A stretch of DNA of 35,774 nucleotides from contig JBOZIK010000001.1 of the NCBI GenBank assembly GCA_051453625.1, forward strand, positions 141,118,066-141,153,839. Reading direction: 5' to 3'. Position numbers and translations under genes: made by a program. Shown here one piece after another: positions 1 through 9,960 of the stretch (position 1 is the first letter of the stretch; every line of letters starts with the position of its first letter). Source of the DNA: Welwitschia mirabilis (taxonomy: Eukaryota > Gnetophyta > Gnetopsida > Welwitschiales). The notes under the pieces are model-generated. The model was given only the letters and a program-made list of their open reading frames with translations. It was not told where the DNA came from and ran no database searches.

Positions 1-420
1 TTTTCTAAAATCAATAAACATTCTTCACTTCCCATCTTTCTTAAGTACTACCATCAAAGGGCTAACCCACTCACTATTAAATTTGGCATAAATAATTATA
101 ACATCTATTAATTTAATGATTTCATCTTATACAACTTGTTTAAGGGCTAGATTTAGTTGACATTAGGGTTGCCTAATAGGTTTTACATTATCTTTAAGGT
201 AGATTCTATATTACATAATGAAAGTAGGAATTTCTATTAAATCTTTATGACACCAAGTAAATGCATTAAATTTATCTTTCAAAAGTGAGATCAAAATCAT
301 TTTTTATTGAGGGTAAAGATTATTATTTATTATTAGAGTTTTATTCTCATCATCACATAGAAGGATATATTTCAATATATAACACCAAATAAAGGTTTTA
401 GATTTAAATTTAGATTTTTA
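1..420 (-). pseudogene. Ty3/gypsy reverse transcriptase N-terminus plus protease-RT linker (broken)
   Basis: The minus-strand frame from about 195 down to 1 contains DEIIKLIDVIIIYAK, then FNSEWVSPLMVVLKKDGK, a stop, and RMFIDFRK. This is the entry segment of Ty3/gypsy RT, where the family has a tail-to-SEWVSP block followed by a Lys-rich turn and an IDYRKLN-like block. The TGA after DGK sits where the family has Trp (TGG), so it is a single G-to-A change. Upstream, at about 420-290, NLKPLFGVIY and a following block resemble the ELKPLP...HLKY linker that precedes RT in Athila/Tat polyproteins. The catalytic YxDD part would lie left of the window. Confidence 0.75.
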
Positions 421-683
421 TTTTCTATTAAATTTTTCTCAAAGTTGACTGTTATCTTAGATGTCATTCAAATAACTAGAATGGATGACCTTCCTTAAAA
501 TAATAAATCTTAATTTTCTTTAGATATTAAACTTTTTTCATAAATGGTAGTTTTAGTTTTTTTAGTCTCTTGATTAAAACATTCAATTTCTAAATGCTCA
601 CAGTTAAGTTGATCATTGTTGAAAGCTTTCAAGTTTTTTATTTCAAGTGGATCATCAAATAAGATAGGCTTATGAAGCATTAA

Positions 684-1345
684 TCATCTTTCTTCAATTT
701 GACGATGTTCTAAAAATAAAGTTAGCTTAATTTTTTCTTCAATATTCAACTCATCACCTAAATGCTTTCCAGCATTGTCAAAAATGTAATGGTAAAAAAT
801 TTTATTTTTTAAAAGACATTCTATAATTCTTGTCCTAGTATGGATAATATAATGGATTGTTGAACAAAAATCTCTACCTAAAAGTAGTGTATAGCCTTTG
901 TTATGCTCAACTTCAATCATAACCACATCTATTAGGTAGATTGCTTTCTTAATTTGAATTATCAAATCTTTGATTACTTCTAAAGATTTCTTTACTAATG
1001 TATCTACCAATTCTAAGACAATTCGTATAAGCTTAATTCTACTTTTCAAACTAAGTCATTGACAAATGTGTAAAGGCATAATGTTAAAACTCANNNNNNN
1101 NNNNNNNNNNNNNNNNNNNNNNNNNNNNNNNNNNNNNNNNNNNNNNNNNNNNNNNNNNNNNNNNNNNNNNNNNNNNNNNNNNNNNNNNNNNNNAATCTTT
1201 GATTACTTCTAAAGATTTCTTTTCTAATGTATCTACCAATTCTAAGACAATTCGTATAAGCTTAATTGTACTTTTCAAACTAAGTCATTGACAAATGTGT
1301 AAAGGCATAATGTTAAAACTCAATCCTATATTAATTAAGGCTTTT
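684..1345 (-). pseudogene. Retroviral-type aspartic protease of the gypsy element (broken, partly duplicated around a gap)
   Basis: The stop-free 121-residue stretch 1049-684 contains DVVMIEVEHNKGYTLLLGRD, which matches the C-terminal block of plant gypsy proteases (…LGRPFL…). The active-site segment lies upstream at about 1345-1275: ALINIGLSFNIMPLHICQ, then a stop, then LSLKS. Here the family has D-L/S-G-A/S followed by xNxMP. The catalytic Asp is Asn, so the enzyme would be dead. The N gap at 1094-1193 splits the domain, and about 130 bases on its two sides are near-identical, so the true domain is probably one copy. It would have processed the Gag-Pol polyprotein. Confidence 0.75.
961..1321. 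repeat. Near-identical direct repeats (961-1093 and 1194-1321) flanking an N gap
   Basis: About 130 bases of protease sequence occur on both sides of the 100-N gap with only a few substitutions. Both copies end with the same AATGTTAAAACTCA. The repeat boundaries coincide with the gap edges, which points to unmerged contig ends or two haplotypes rather than a genomic tandem duplication. Confidence 0.8.
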
Positions 1346-1979
1346 TTTATTCTTCTATTTCTTTCTAATGTAACACTAACTGTTTCTGCCCTTAGATCCT
1401 TAAACTTTAGACATTTTTATAAAACTAAGTTGGTTATAGATTAGGCTAGGAAGACTTTACTAGGTATAGTTTATTTTTCTTTCCTTATAATTCGATCTTT
1501 CCACAACCTAGCATATTTAGGATTCTCTTATAAAAGTTTCCAAAATAAAACTTTTATGCTCAAAGTTTGCATTAAGGCTCTAAGATTTTTATGAAAAGTA
1601 GTATTATTATTTAATCTATCAAGCTAAAGGGGTAGTAGGTTTCTTACTTTTATCCTGAGAAGGATCTTTCTTATTAAGATTATCATTTAAAGGAGAAGGA
1701 AAATTATGATTTTCTAAGGTTTTAATATCTTCTTCTTTTTCATTCTTATCATTTTAGGATGTTGAAGCCTTTGAATAGGAGGCATTGTATTATTTCCACT
1801 TCTTGTCACAACCTTACAATCTTTTCTTACTTCATTAAGGTTTGATAAAGATTGTATTGCAAGTGGTCCCTATAGTCTTTAATTTGTAAGAATAGTTTAT
1901 TAAATAATATTAACAAGATTTTCAATGTCTGAATTTATCTTCTCTTGAGATTTTCTTAATTTATTAATGGAATTTCTTA

Positions 1980-3240
1980 GTGGATCATTTCGATTTTGTG
2001 AATTTGATATGCTTGCTTGACAATTTGAGTTACTTGATTGGAAGTTTGATTTATTTGTTTAAAATTTAGCATTCTCAAATCTATTTCTAAATGGTTGAAA
2101 ATTTGAATTATTTTCTTAAAAGTTCTTAAATTTATTTTCAAGAGATTGAGAATTTGATTCTCCATTCATCCTAGGTAGAAATTGGTTTTAATTTTGATTT
2201 TGACTTTAATTTTGTATTTTAAAGATTGAAGACTTTTGGTTAAATGCACACAACTCTTCATAAATCTTTTATTTATATGAAGGTAATAAAGGACATACTT
2301 TTATTACATGATAGTTGTCTTCACACAAATCACAAGTTGAAATTAAAAACATGCTCTTTTCATTTATTATTTAAGTATATTTTTCTAGTGTTGTTGTGAA
2401 ATCCTTAATGACATTTGTTGGTTCTTTGTCTATATTAACTTCCTCCTTTTCTTATTTTACCTCTTTAAGGTCTTTTATAAGTTGGCCTATAGTTTGGTTT
2501 TCTTTAGGTGTTCCTTTAGGCCATGTTTAACTTACTTTTACAAGTTCTTCCAACAATCTGCATGCATTTTCTAAAGTGAGATTCATCCAATTTGCTCCAC
2601 ATTATAAATCTACTAATTGTTTCATTTGGCTATTAAGTCTTCTATAGAACTAATCTACTAATTATTCTTGAGTTAAAGCATCTATAGGATTAGAATGTAT
2701 GGCAATGAAAAATTGTTCATAGGTGGAGGCATAATCTTCATTAGATTGTTATTAAAAATTTGTTACTTCTTTATTTCTTTTTCTTATGGTTGTTTCATTG
2801 ATAAATATCTTTATAAATACTTATTGAACTTGATTCCATGTTTTTAAACTTTTGTGTGTAATAGTTCTTAATCATAACTTAGATTTTTTTTTGAAGCCAT
2901 GGGAAAAATAACTATATAAGTATGGTCACTAATTCATTTTTTACCATTTCTGGAAATAAGCACTAATTATTTGATGTTGGTTACATGTTGAAAGAGATAT
3001 TCATCATTTTCTCCATTAAAAATAGGATAATCATTTAAATTTATTAATTCAATGTCATCATTGGAAGGTATGTCAATAGGGTTTTGGATTGCACATTTCT
3101 TATTGGCAATTAGTTCCTTAAGGATTAAATTAGTGTTCAAATTTATGGGGGTAGTAAAGGTTCTAATCATAATAGGGGAATTAAGTGAATTAACCTATTT
3201 CTATTTTTGTGACATATTTGACATTATAATAAAATAACTT
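1980..3240 (-). pseudogene. Ty3/gypsy Gag (capsid plus nucleocapsid), multiply interrupted
   Basis: On the minus strand the order fits plant Athila/Tat Gag. An N-terminal block contains LINLNDYPIFNGENDEYLFQ (about 3060-3000). A capsid core (about 2860-2560) contains TWNQVQ, YASTYEQFF, FYRRLNSQMKQLVDL and the well-kept LENACRLLEELVKVS. Then comes a CCHC zinc knuckle and a Gln/Asn-rich tail including NSQSLENKFKN (1977-2165 is stop-free). Several frames are needed to read it, and stops replace Gln or Trp codons. Gag would form the virus-like particle and bind element RNA. It sits directly upstream of the protease in the same strand, as expected. Confidence 0.75.
2293..2334 (-). other. CCHC zinc knuckle of Gag (intact motif)
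   Basis: The minus strand reads CDLCEDNYHVIKVC followed by P, exactly C-X2-C-X4-H-X4-C. This is the RNA-binding nucleocapsid motif of retroelement Gag. All four zinc ligands are kept, although surrounding frames are broken. Confidence 0.85.
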
Positions 3241-3821
3241 TCTTCTAAACTATCATTTAAAAAAGTTTCGTTTGAGAAATCAGACTCAAAAATAATCAAT
3301 GCAAAAAAAAAAATTCTTGTTTAATTCTTAAAATATTTTGTGTACTTGGGGTATGCATACTAGGGTTAAGTTCATAGTTAATCAAACTTTATTGAATGTT
3401 TTCTTCAATCAATAACTAGTCTCTTTGATATTTTGCCTTTTTACCAAAATTTACCATCTCCCAGCATGTTCAATATCATTCTGTAAGCATCATCTTAATG
3501 GTTATCTGGATGATGTACCTAGACAATAGTAAATAAAAAAAAACCCAAAAATGAAAAACATAGAAAAATATGATCACAAAACAATAAAGAATAAAAACAA
3601 ACAATCATTTATTAAGTTATTTATATGACAGAGGAGATGATAATAAAATCCTAGTTATTAAGAAAATAAAAACCCTAAGTCATCTAGGTTATTGTCATCA
3701 CATGTCATCTAGATGACTATGGAGATAAAAGGGAATTATTTTTGGAATGCAAAACAAAAACTTTAAAAAGAAAAACCTACATTTCTACTTTAAGAATACA
3801 ACGCTACTATAGATAAATACC

Positions 3822-4035
3822 NNNNNNNNNNNNNNNNNNNNNNNNNNNNNNNNNNNNNNNNNNNNNNNNNNNNNNNNNNNNNNNNNNNNNNNNNNNNNNN
3901 NNNNNNNNNNNNNNNNNNNNNNNNNNNNNNNNNNNNNNNNNNNNNNNNNNNNNNNNNNNNNNNNNNNNNNNNNNNNNNNNNNNNNNNNNNNNNNNNNNNN
4001 NNNNNNNNNNNNNNNNNNNNNNNNNNNNNNNNNNN
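3822..4035. other. Assembly gap (214 N)
   Basis: Run of N. The flanks show no obvious duplication. The ORF predicted across it is an artefact of undefined bases. Confidence 0.95.
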
Positions 4036-5514
4036 ATAAATAAGAAGAAAGATAATTAATTTTGAAAATGAAACACTTATGTAACTTTAAAATAGAATAA
4101 AATAATAATGCAAAAATAACAATGCAAATGAATACACTATGCAAATGAAATGTAAGTCCTAATCTAAATGCAAATTTTATCCAATTACCAAGTAAACCTA
4201 TTATGAATATCAGCCTTATATCAATTAAGGAAATCCATTACTAGATACAGACCAAATTAAGCTATCAAGTACATTGAATAGAATATGAAAAAAATTCAAA
4301 TTTAATCTAAGAAATGAAATGCAATGCACCTAAACTAGCAATGTTAACCTTAACAAAGGTTGTTGTGGTGATCTATAACACTAAAGAAGATGTTATAGAA
4401 TCAAAAGCAACATAAACTATAAGGGAGAAGTACACAAAAAAGATATGAAAATAAAAATAGAGTTTTGATTAAAAGCAAACCAATATTCATGTTATAAAGC
4501 AGCAACACCTCAATGAAGGATACATAGCCCAACATCAAGGAAGACATTTGTTTGTAATAATAATTAATGGACCTTCTACCTTTAGATCCCTATCATAAGA
4601 ATTTATAGTGCCAAATAATATGAAAATGGAATCAAAGACAAAGGAGGTATTTATTAAAAAATAGAATCCAAAATTGATAAATACAATTAGACATGCTAAT
4701 AATCTTAACAGTTATACAAAAACATGTAAGCCATATGGCCATAGTTTGATGAAGTTTAGTGAAGCATTTATCTTAGGTATTATCCTACTTATCATCTAGA
4801 CATCATAAGAGATAATGCCACATCATATGAATTTCATGTTAGCTACTATATTGATCTAGTAAGCATGCTTATTATATTAAGTATTTTTGTCATTTGTATA
4901 ATCATTTGGATAATTAGTGGATGATGCACTTTTATAAAGTATTTATTATATCACATTAACCTATTTGATTGCAAGATTATTGTTTTAGATAGGAAGCATT
5001 ATAAATTGCTTTAAATGCTATCAAATGTAATAAATATTACATGTTTTCATGACATTTACTTTAGCTCTTTATTATTACTAAAACTCATTAAAAACTTATT
5101 TAATGTCTTGCAAAACTACTCAAAATACCCTATCCAATACATATAATTTGATAGGACAACATTCACATATATAATGTTTATATTTTTGAGTTCATAGAAA
5201 AATAAAATAAAGACAATAACATAAATAAATCAAGTCCAATGTAATAAAATTATGAGAAAACTTTAAAGCTTTTAATCATTTTAGGAATGTAATGAAATAA
5301 AATAGAGACAAAAAACATGAGTAAAACATAACAGAAATCACAAAATAATTTTAAGAGGATTTTAATGTTTTATGTAGTAAAACACAATAATAGAGATAGA
5401 AAAATGTAGAAACATAGAAAATATGATAAAAATGAGATGCACATGATGCAATCATAAAGTTTGGTTAAAAATTTTTGAGGTTTTAAAGTTTTCTTAACTC
5501 TAAATTAACCTAAA

Positions 5515-5735
5515 AAAATGTTAGACCTATAGAAAGTGAGTTATAAAATCAAAAAAAAAAAGCAAAATAAAATGTATTAGTTTAGGATAACACTAGAAAG
5601 TAATAGTACCAACCATCAAAAAAAAACGTAAAATAGGCATAAAGTAAAAGAAAAAGGATTAGTTTAGGTATCATAAGAAGAAGGACCAATTCACTTCACT
5701 AAAAAAAATAAAAACTATGTATAAAACTTGAAAGG
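5515..5735. repeat. Degenerate tandem repeat, about 80-bp unit, 2-3 copies
   Basis: Two clear units begin with ATTAGTTTAGG (about 5577 and 5658) and end in an A-run followed by AAAA-C/T-A-rich sequence and ATAAA. A weaker third unit precedes them. They lie just downstream of the gypsy primer-binding site, where Athila/Tat leaders often carry short internal repeats. Confidence 0.5.
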
Positions 5736-5774
5736 TGAAAAACTAGTAGTTCTCTAAGCTGCTAGCATTTTGTT

Positions 5775-5793
5775 ATCCTTAGAAATGATGCCA
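5775..5793 (-). promoter_or_regulatory. Primer-binding site, tRNA-Asp type, of the minus-strand gypsy relic
   Basis: The minus strand reads TGGCATCATTTCTAAGGAT. The plant Athila/Tat site complementary to the 3' end of tRNA-Asp is TGGCGCCGTTGCCGGGGAT. Twelve of 19 positions match, and six of the seven differences are G:C to A:T transitions. Its place between an LTR-like region and the gag-protease relic on the same strand supports the call. Confidence 0.65.
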
Positions 5794-6505
5794 AATTAAC
5801 TTATAGTAAAATGTTTTAGATTTAAGCTAATTTTTCACTTAGCTATTATTCTTCCTTAAGGATATCATGGATTTAGATTTATATTTGCACTAACTTAAAT
5901 CTTAATGTAAGTTAAGAAACAAATAAATAAAGGAAAATGTAAAGTTTAGAGTTCAATTGAAATTTATCTTAGAGAAGAGGAAAGAAAACTGGCTCTAAGC
6001 TATCATTGATTTATCCTAGGCAATCCTTCACTCTAATGTTGTCTAATTGTCTTCTTGCAAAATAAAAAAATAATTAAGTGTTTCTTGTCTAATTCATAAG
6101 GCATAATATCATCCACCATATGATAAATAGTGAATTCAGCTAATACTTTAGTCTTAAATAATAATAAAAAGTAAGGACTTCTAAAGTACTCAAGATCTAT
6201 GAAATTAAAAAAGGACTAAGTGATAAAGAGAAATTCACATAACTAACTTAAACTTAATAGTTAAAGAAATTAACTAAGCATCCTAATTATGATATTACTT
6301 ATAAATAAAGATTTAAAAAAAGGAAATTATATATTAAATAAAATAACTTTAGAAAAAATAAAAAAGAAAGCAGGAATAACTCCTCAACAATCCTTAAATA
6401 CTAGATCACTTCCCCAAAGATTCATGTAGAAAATCATCACAAGTCAATGCTCCAAAGTGGTAAATTTGCTAGCTTAAAGATGAATACAATGAAGGGTTTA
6501 ATGCC

Positions 6506-6513
6506 CTTTTATA
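6506..6513 (-). promoter_or_regulatory. TATA box of the LTR promoter
   Basis: The minus strand reads TATAAAAG followed by GGCATTAAACCC, a classical plant core promoter. It is placed between a tandem-repeat array upstream and the U5/primer-binding site downstream. Confidence 0.55.
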
Positions 6514-6554
6514 AGAAGAGATCGAGGTGAGGGGTGATTACATGCTCTTTTTTT

Positions 6555-6763
6555 ATAGCACTAGGTAGAATCTTCACCATTTAGCATTAGGTACATAAGA
6601 TTCTATCTTGTGGCATTAGGTAAAAGTTAACTTATAGGATTAGATAGGTAATATTTCTTCCGCTAGCATTAAGTAAAATATTCATCATTTCACATTTGAT
6701 GAAAATTATCTTATAGTATTTAGTATAAATCATCATATAGCATTGGGTGGAATCTTTATCATG
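6555..6763 (-). repeat. U3 minisatellite, about 26-bp unit, roughly 8 copies
   Basis: Successive units share the core TACCTAATGCTAT on the minus strand (plus-strand TAGCATTAGGTA), spaced 23-29 bases apart. Each is followed by an ATGATGAA-TATT-like half. The array starts about 40 bp upstream of the TATA box, an enhancer-like position. Confidence 0.7.
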
Positions 6764-6802
6764 ATGAGTTTAAGATATGTTCTTTGGAGCTTGATTCCTC
6801 TA

Positions 6803-6915
6803 TCAACTAGTGCTATTGCTACATGTCTCTAGTGCCACCTTTACATACCTCTGCCACACGTCTTCTAATGCTACTACTTTGTGTTACCACCTCATATCTC
6901 CATTACCAATGTTAT
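6803..6915 (-). repeat. Second short repeat cluster in U3, about 24-bp core, period about 36
   Basis: On the minus strand, AGCATTAGAAGACGTGTGGC and GGCACTAGAGACATGTAGCA are diverged copies of one unit, with partial units on either side. The unit differs from the 26-bp array next to it. Confidence 0.5.
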
Positions 6916-7182
6916 TTTTGTGTAGAATTATATCCATGTATTTCAAAAATGGCTGAAACTCTATAATTAATATAAAGAAAAATATAATATTAAATTTGTT
7001 TTTAAAAATAATGAAATATATATTTTATGATTAAAATAATTAAATGAACATCTTCATATATAATAAATTAGTATAAAATACTTGATATAAATGTCAATTT
7101 TTATATGTTAATAGTGATAATAAAATACAAGTTCACAATAGAAGATCTTAAGATAATTATAAAATTTATAGATGAAGAAATG

Positions 7183-8110
7183 GTAAATATACCATCTAAA
7201 CAAAAGGTATAATACACCATTGATTTAATCCCAAGAGCATACATAATAGCAAGAGTATGATACAAATTTTTAGTAATAGAACTCAAAAATCTTAAATAAC
7301 AATTAGAGCAACTACTAATAGAAGAAAAAATACACCCAAGTGTATCTCTTTAGGACATCCTTATCTTATTTGTCAAGAATAAAGATGAAACATTAAGATT
7401 ATGTATAAACTAATAGCAACTAAATAAGATAACTATCAATAAAAAAAATCTCATACCAATAATTGATGATCTTCTAGATTAAGTATAGGGTACAAAGTTC
7501 TCCTCAAAAATTGATTTGAGATTAAGATATCACCAGATCAGATCTAAAGAAAAAAAATATCCACAAAACAATATTTTGAACTAGATATGAATACTATGAA
7601 TTTGTGGTAATGTTATTTGGCCTTATAAATACACTAGAAATTTTAATGAGCCTAATGAATGATGTTTTTTACCTATCCCTTAATAAATTTATAGTTTTAT
7701 TCTTGGATGATATTTTAATTTTCTTAAAAGATAGAGAGACATATGTAGACCACTCAGTAAATTACTACAAATACTAATCATGATTTTAAGTTTAAACTAA
7801 GCAAATGTAATGTTTTATAGATAAAAGTAAATTATTTGGGATACATTATTTCCAAATAACAACTTGCAATAGATCCTATAAATATCCAACTAGCTTGAGA
7901 ATGGATTGACCTAAAAAATGGAACAGAACTTAGAAGTTTCTTACAACTAACAAGATTATATAGAATATTCATTCTAGAATTCTCACACTTGACAGCTCCA
8001 GTTTTAGACTTAACAAAGACAACATCAATATTTGAATTTAATCTAAAATGTAAAGAAGCCTTTCTAAGAATAAAGATTTTATTAACATCAACATCCATGC
8101 TAAGGATTAT
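7183..8110 (+). pseudogene. Ty3/gypsy reverse transcriptase (broken)
   Basis: Recognisable blocks in order: YTIDLIPRA near 7210; PILFVKNKDETLRLCIN (from about 7350) and QLNKITINKKN; FSSKIDLRLRYHQIRSKEKK (about 7500-7556); the catalytic FLDDILIF at 7700-7723, with both Asp codons kept; LGYIISK-like sequence near 7838; and ELRSFLQLTRLYRIFILEF followed by KCKEAFLRIKILL up to about 8085. Stops sit mostly at Gln, Trp or Arg codons of the family (for example the TAG in VSL-stop-DILI, where Trp is expected). It would have copied element RNA to DNA. Confidence 0.85.
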
Positions 8111-8114
8111 AGAC

Positions 8115-8475
8115 ATGAAAAAAACATTTATAGTTACCACAAATGCCTTGACGTAATGAGTAGATCCAGTATTAAGTTAAGAACGTAAAGTAGTAACATA
8201 TGAATCCATAAAATTAAATTAACATAAAAGAAATTACCCAGTCCATGACTTAAAACTACTAGCCATAGTGTACACTCTAAGATCTTGGGAACATTTCTTA
8301 CTATGAGGAAATTCTTATTAAAAATAGATCATAAGAGTTTCTATTACTTTCAATACTAATTCCTATTGAATATGAAACAAAAATTATGTGGAGAATTACT
8401 AACTAGATATGAATTCAACGTCTAATACATACTAAGAAATGGAAATAAAATCACAAATGCATTAAGCCAAATTTA
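8115..8475 (+). pseudogene. Ty3/gypsy RNase H domain (broken)
   Basis: The blocks MKKTFIVTTNALT, ERKVVTYESIKLN, HKRNYPVHDLKLLAIVYTL with RSWEHFLL, and GNKITNALSQ follow RT directly. They match the RNase H segment of plant gypsy pol (…TDAS…, …YPVHD.ELLA…, …ADALSR). In both the first block and the last, the expected Asp is Asn (AAT/AAA-TGC context), a G-to-A change, so catalysis would be lost. Confidence 0.8.
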
Positions 8476-8639
8476 GTTCATGCTTATCACCATAATGACC
8501 TTTGTCTTATAAAGTAATTAAAGGAAAATTTCCTTAATAATTCTTTCTTTGGTAAAATAATTTATCTATTATAGGGAGTTCAAAGCGTATATGCCTTTAT
8601 AATTTCACAAGATAAGCGTTCATTAGAAAAGAGATAACC

Positions 8640-9640
8640 ATGCATTTTCAAGTTGAATGGATATGGAAACTAATCTCTAATATGCATGAAGTACCCTATA
8701 CAATAGACCCAGGATTTATGTAGAATTACCATGCATTAAGAAAACACTACTTCCAGCCATGGATGAAATCCAAGTTAAAGGAATATATCAAGAATTATTA
8801 AATCTAGTAATAAGTTAAGAATAAACATGGGAAAATAGTGGAACTCTTATAAAATATTATAATTTCTAAATGGAAGAAGAAAGAAGTCACAATGGACCTC
8901 ATTATAGGTTTACCACTCATTAAAAAACACCATGAATTCATCTTTCTTTACATTAATAGTTTATCCAAAAAAGCCCACTTTATCCTAGTTAAAAGTACTA
9001 ATACTATATAGGAGTTAGCCTTGCATTTCATACAAGCGATTTTTTGATTACATGGAGCACCACAGATCATTATTTTTTAATGTGATTCCAAGTTTTTATT
9101 AGAATTATAGCAAAGATTCTTCCATCATCTTGGGCTTAACTCTAGTTTAGTACCACTTATCATCCCAAAACTAATGGAAAAATGAAGAGAATTACTCAAA
9201 TTTTAGAAGATATACTATGATTTCACATAGCAAGAAAGCTTAGGAACTAGGAGAGATATCTACATTTGGTATAATTTGCATATAAGTAGACTTTATAGAC
9301 ATCCATATAATGTTAACCATTTAAATTCATGTATGAAAGAAACTATCCCATCCCAAGAACATGGTCAGATTCCACACACAGATAAATAGGGAAAACAAAA
9401 TCTAAAATAAAAGCAATGGAGGAAATCATAAATCATATCAACAGAAAACTATAGACAACTCAAGATACATATAAGAAGTTCTATAACCAAAAGCATTAAA
9501 ATAGAATCTTTTAAATACAAGATTAAGTCCTCTTAGGAGTTAAACTAGAATGAAGTTTGAATGAAAGTTAGAAAATACCAGAAGATACTCCCTCAATATC
9601 GTGGCCAATTTAACATCATAAAAATAATTAGAAATTTGTC
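8640..9640 (+). pseudogene. Ty3/gypsy integrase core (broken)
   Basis: VTMDLIIGLPLIKKHHEFI starts at 8886 and holds the first catalytic Asp (8895-8897). KKAHFILVKST and LHGAPQII follow. The second Asp region reads stop-CDSKF where the family has SDRDPKF. HPKTNGKMKRI (9161-9193) matches HPQTDGQTERVN, with the catalytic Glu changed to Lys (AAG at 9185-9187). A C-terminal part (INHINRKLQTTQDTYKKFYN, about 9427-9487) matches the linker region of gypsy integrases. The N-terminal zinc-binding HHCC module is not recognisable. Confidence 0.8.
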
Positions 9641-9960
9641 TTACAAATTCGAGTTACCATAAAATTTATCTAAAATATACCCTATATTTCATGTTAGTTA
9701 GTCCATTAAAACCATACCATGAAGATAAAATCTAGTACTATACTCTTGACTAGAAACACATCCTTTGAAATCAAATCTAACATTCAATATAAAACTTAAA
9801 AAGATTCTAAACTTCTACATGAGAAAAGTCATAAATAAAACCATTAGCAAAGTTCTAACCAAATAAACCCATTATAATAAAAACACATGGAAGAACTAGG
9901 AGTTTATGAGGTAGACCTTTTTCTAGCTATTCAAATAAAAAATAGGTTCATTTAATATTA
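9641..9960 (+). pseudogene. Integrase C-terminal/chromodomain-like tail (broken)
   Basis: A frame from 9766 reads LKSNLTFNIKLKKILNFYMR, then KVINKTISKVLTK, a stop (in place of the expected Trp), and THYNKNTWKN. The pattern of a basic block, a W-x-x-H-like core and a T-W-K/E end resembles the chromodomain tail of plant chromoviral integrases (…VKVLW.NH..EEATWE…). This tail tethers integrase to chromatin in the family. The match is weak but lies exactly where the tail is expected. Confidence 0.55.

Larger units (their letters stand above)
3241..5774. other. AT-rich leader or intergenic stretch, no recognisable gene
   Basis: This lies between the primer-binding site and gag of the minus-strand gypsy relic. 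It is very AT-rich with A-runs on the plus strand. I found no protein similarity in any frame. It contains a 214-base N gap (3822-4035), a 14-bp perfect palindrome at 3704-3717, and a degenerate tandem repeat at about 5515-5735. It may be an expanded leader or may hide further unrecognised insertions. Confidence 0.5.
1..6930 (-). mobile_element. Degenerate Athila/Tat-like Ty3/gypsy LTR retrotransposon, truncated by the window edge
   Basis: Read on the minus strand, the order is LTR (about 6930-5794), tRNA-Asp-type primer-binding site (5793-5775), AT-rich leader, gag with a CCHC knuckle, protease, and reverse transcriptase running off the window at position 1. That order, a primer site with the TGGCGCC...GGGGAT pattern, and the long gag-protease linker are typical of plant Athila/Tat-lineage elements. 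All domains are interrupted by stops and frameshifts, so it is a non-autonomous fossil. The outer LTR end is not resolved; 6930 is an estimate based on where LTR-like repeats stop. The leader of about 2.5 kb is longer than usual and may contain other insertions. Confidence 0.75.
5794..6930 (-). mobile_element. Probable 5' LTR of the minus-strand gypsy relic
   Basis: This region lies immediately outside the primer-binding site. On the minus strand it has an upstream repeat-rich part (U3-like), a TATA box at 6513-6506, and a transcribed R/U5-like part ending at the primer site. Length of roughly 1.1 kb fits Athila-type LTRs. The outer terminus is not defined by a visible terminal dinucleotide or target duplication, so the right boundary is approximate. 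Confidence 0.55.
7140..9960 (+). mobile_element. Degenerate Ty3/gypsy (chromovirus-like) pol, 5'-truncated
   Basis: The plus strand carries the order RT, RNase H, integrase and a chromodomain-like tail of a plant Ty3/gypsy pol, about 2.8 kb. No gag, protease or zinc knuckle is visible on its 5' side, where the sequence abuts the opposite-strand LTR at about 6930-7140. It is therefore a 5'-truncated relic, or the junction of two insertions. All domains need frame changes and contain stops. It is distinct from the Athila/Tat-like relics: its RT and integrase blocks fit the shorter-spaced chromovirus type. Confidence 0.8.

Noticed and set aside
3455-3475. Possible primer-binding-site remnant nearer to gag
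   Set aside because: The match to the tRNA-Asp-type site is poor and needs gaps. The site at 5775-5793 matches without gaps.
7101-8140. Minus-strand ORFs of 61 and 102 codons
   Set aside because: They are shadows of the plus-strand gypsy RT/RNase H relic, which explains the sequence much better.
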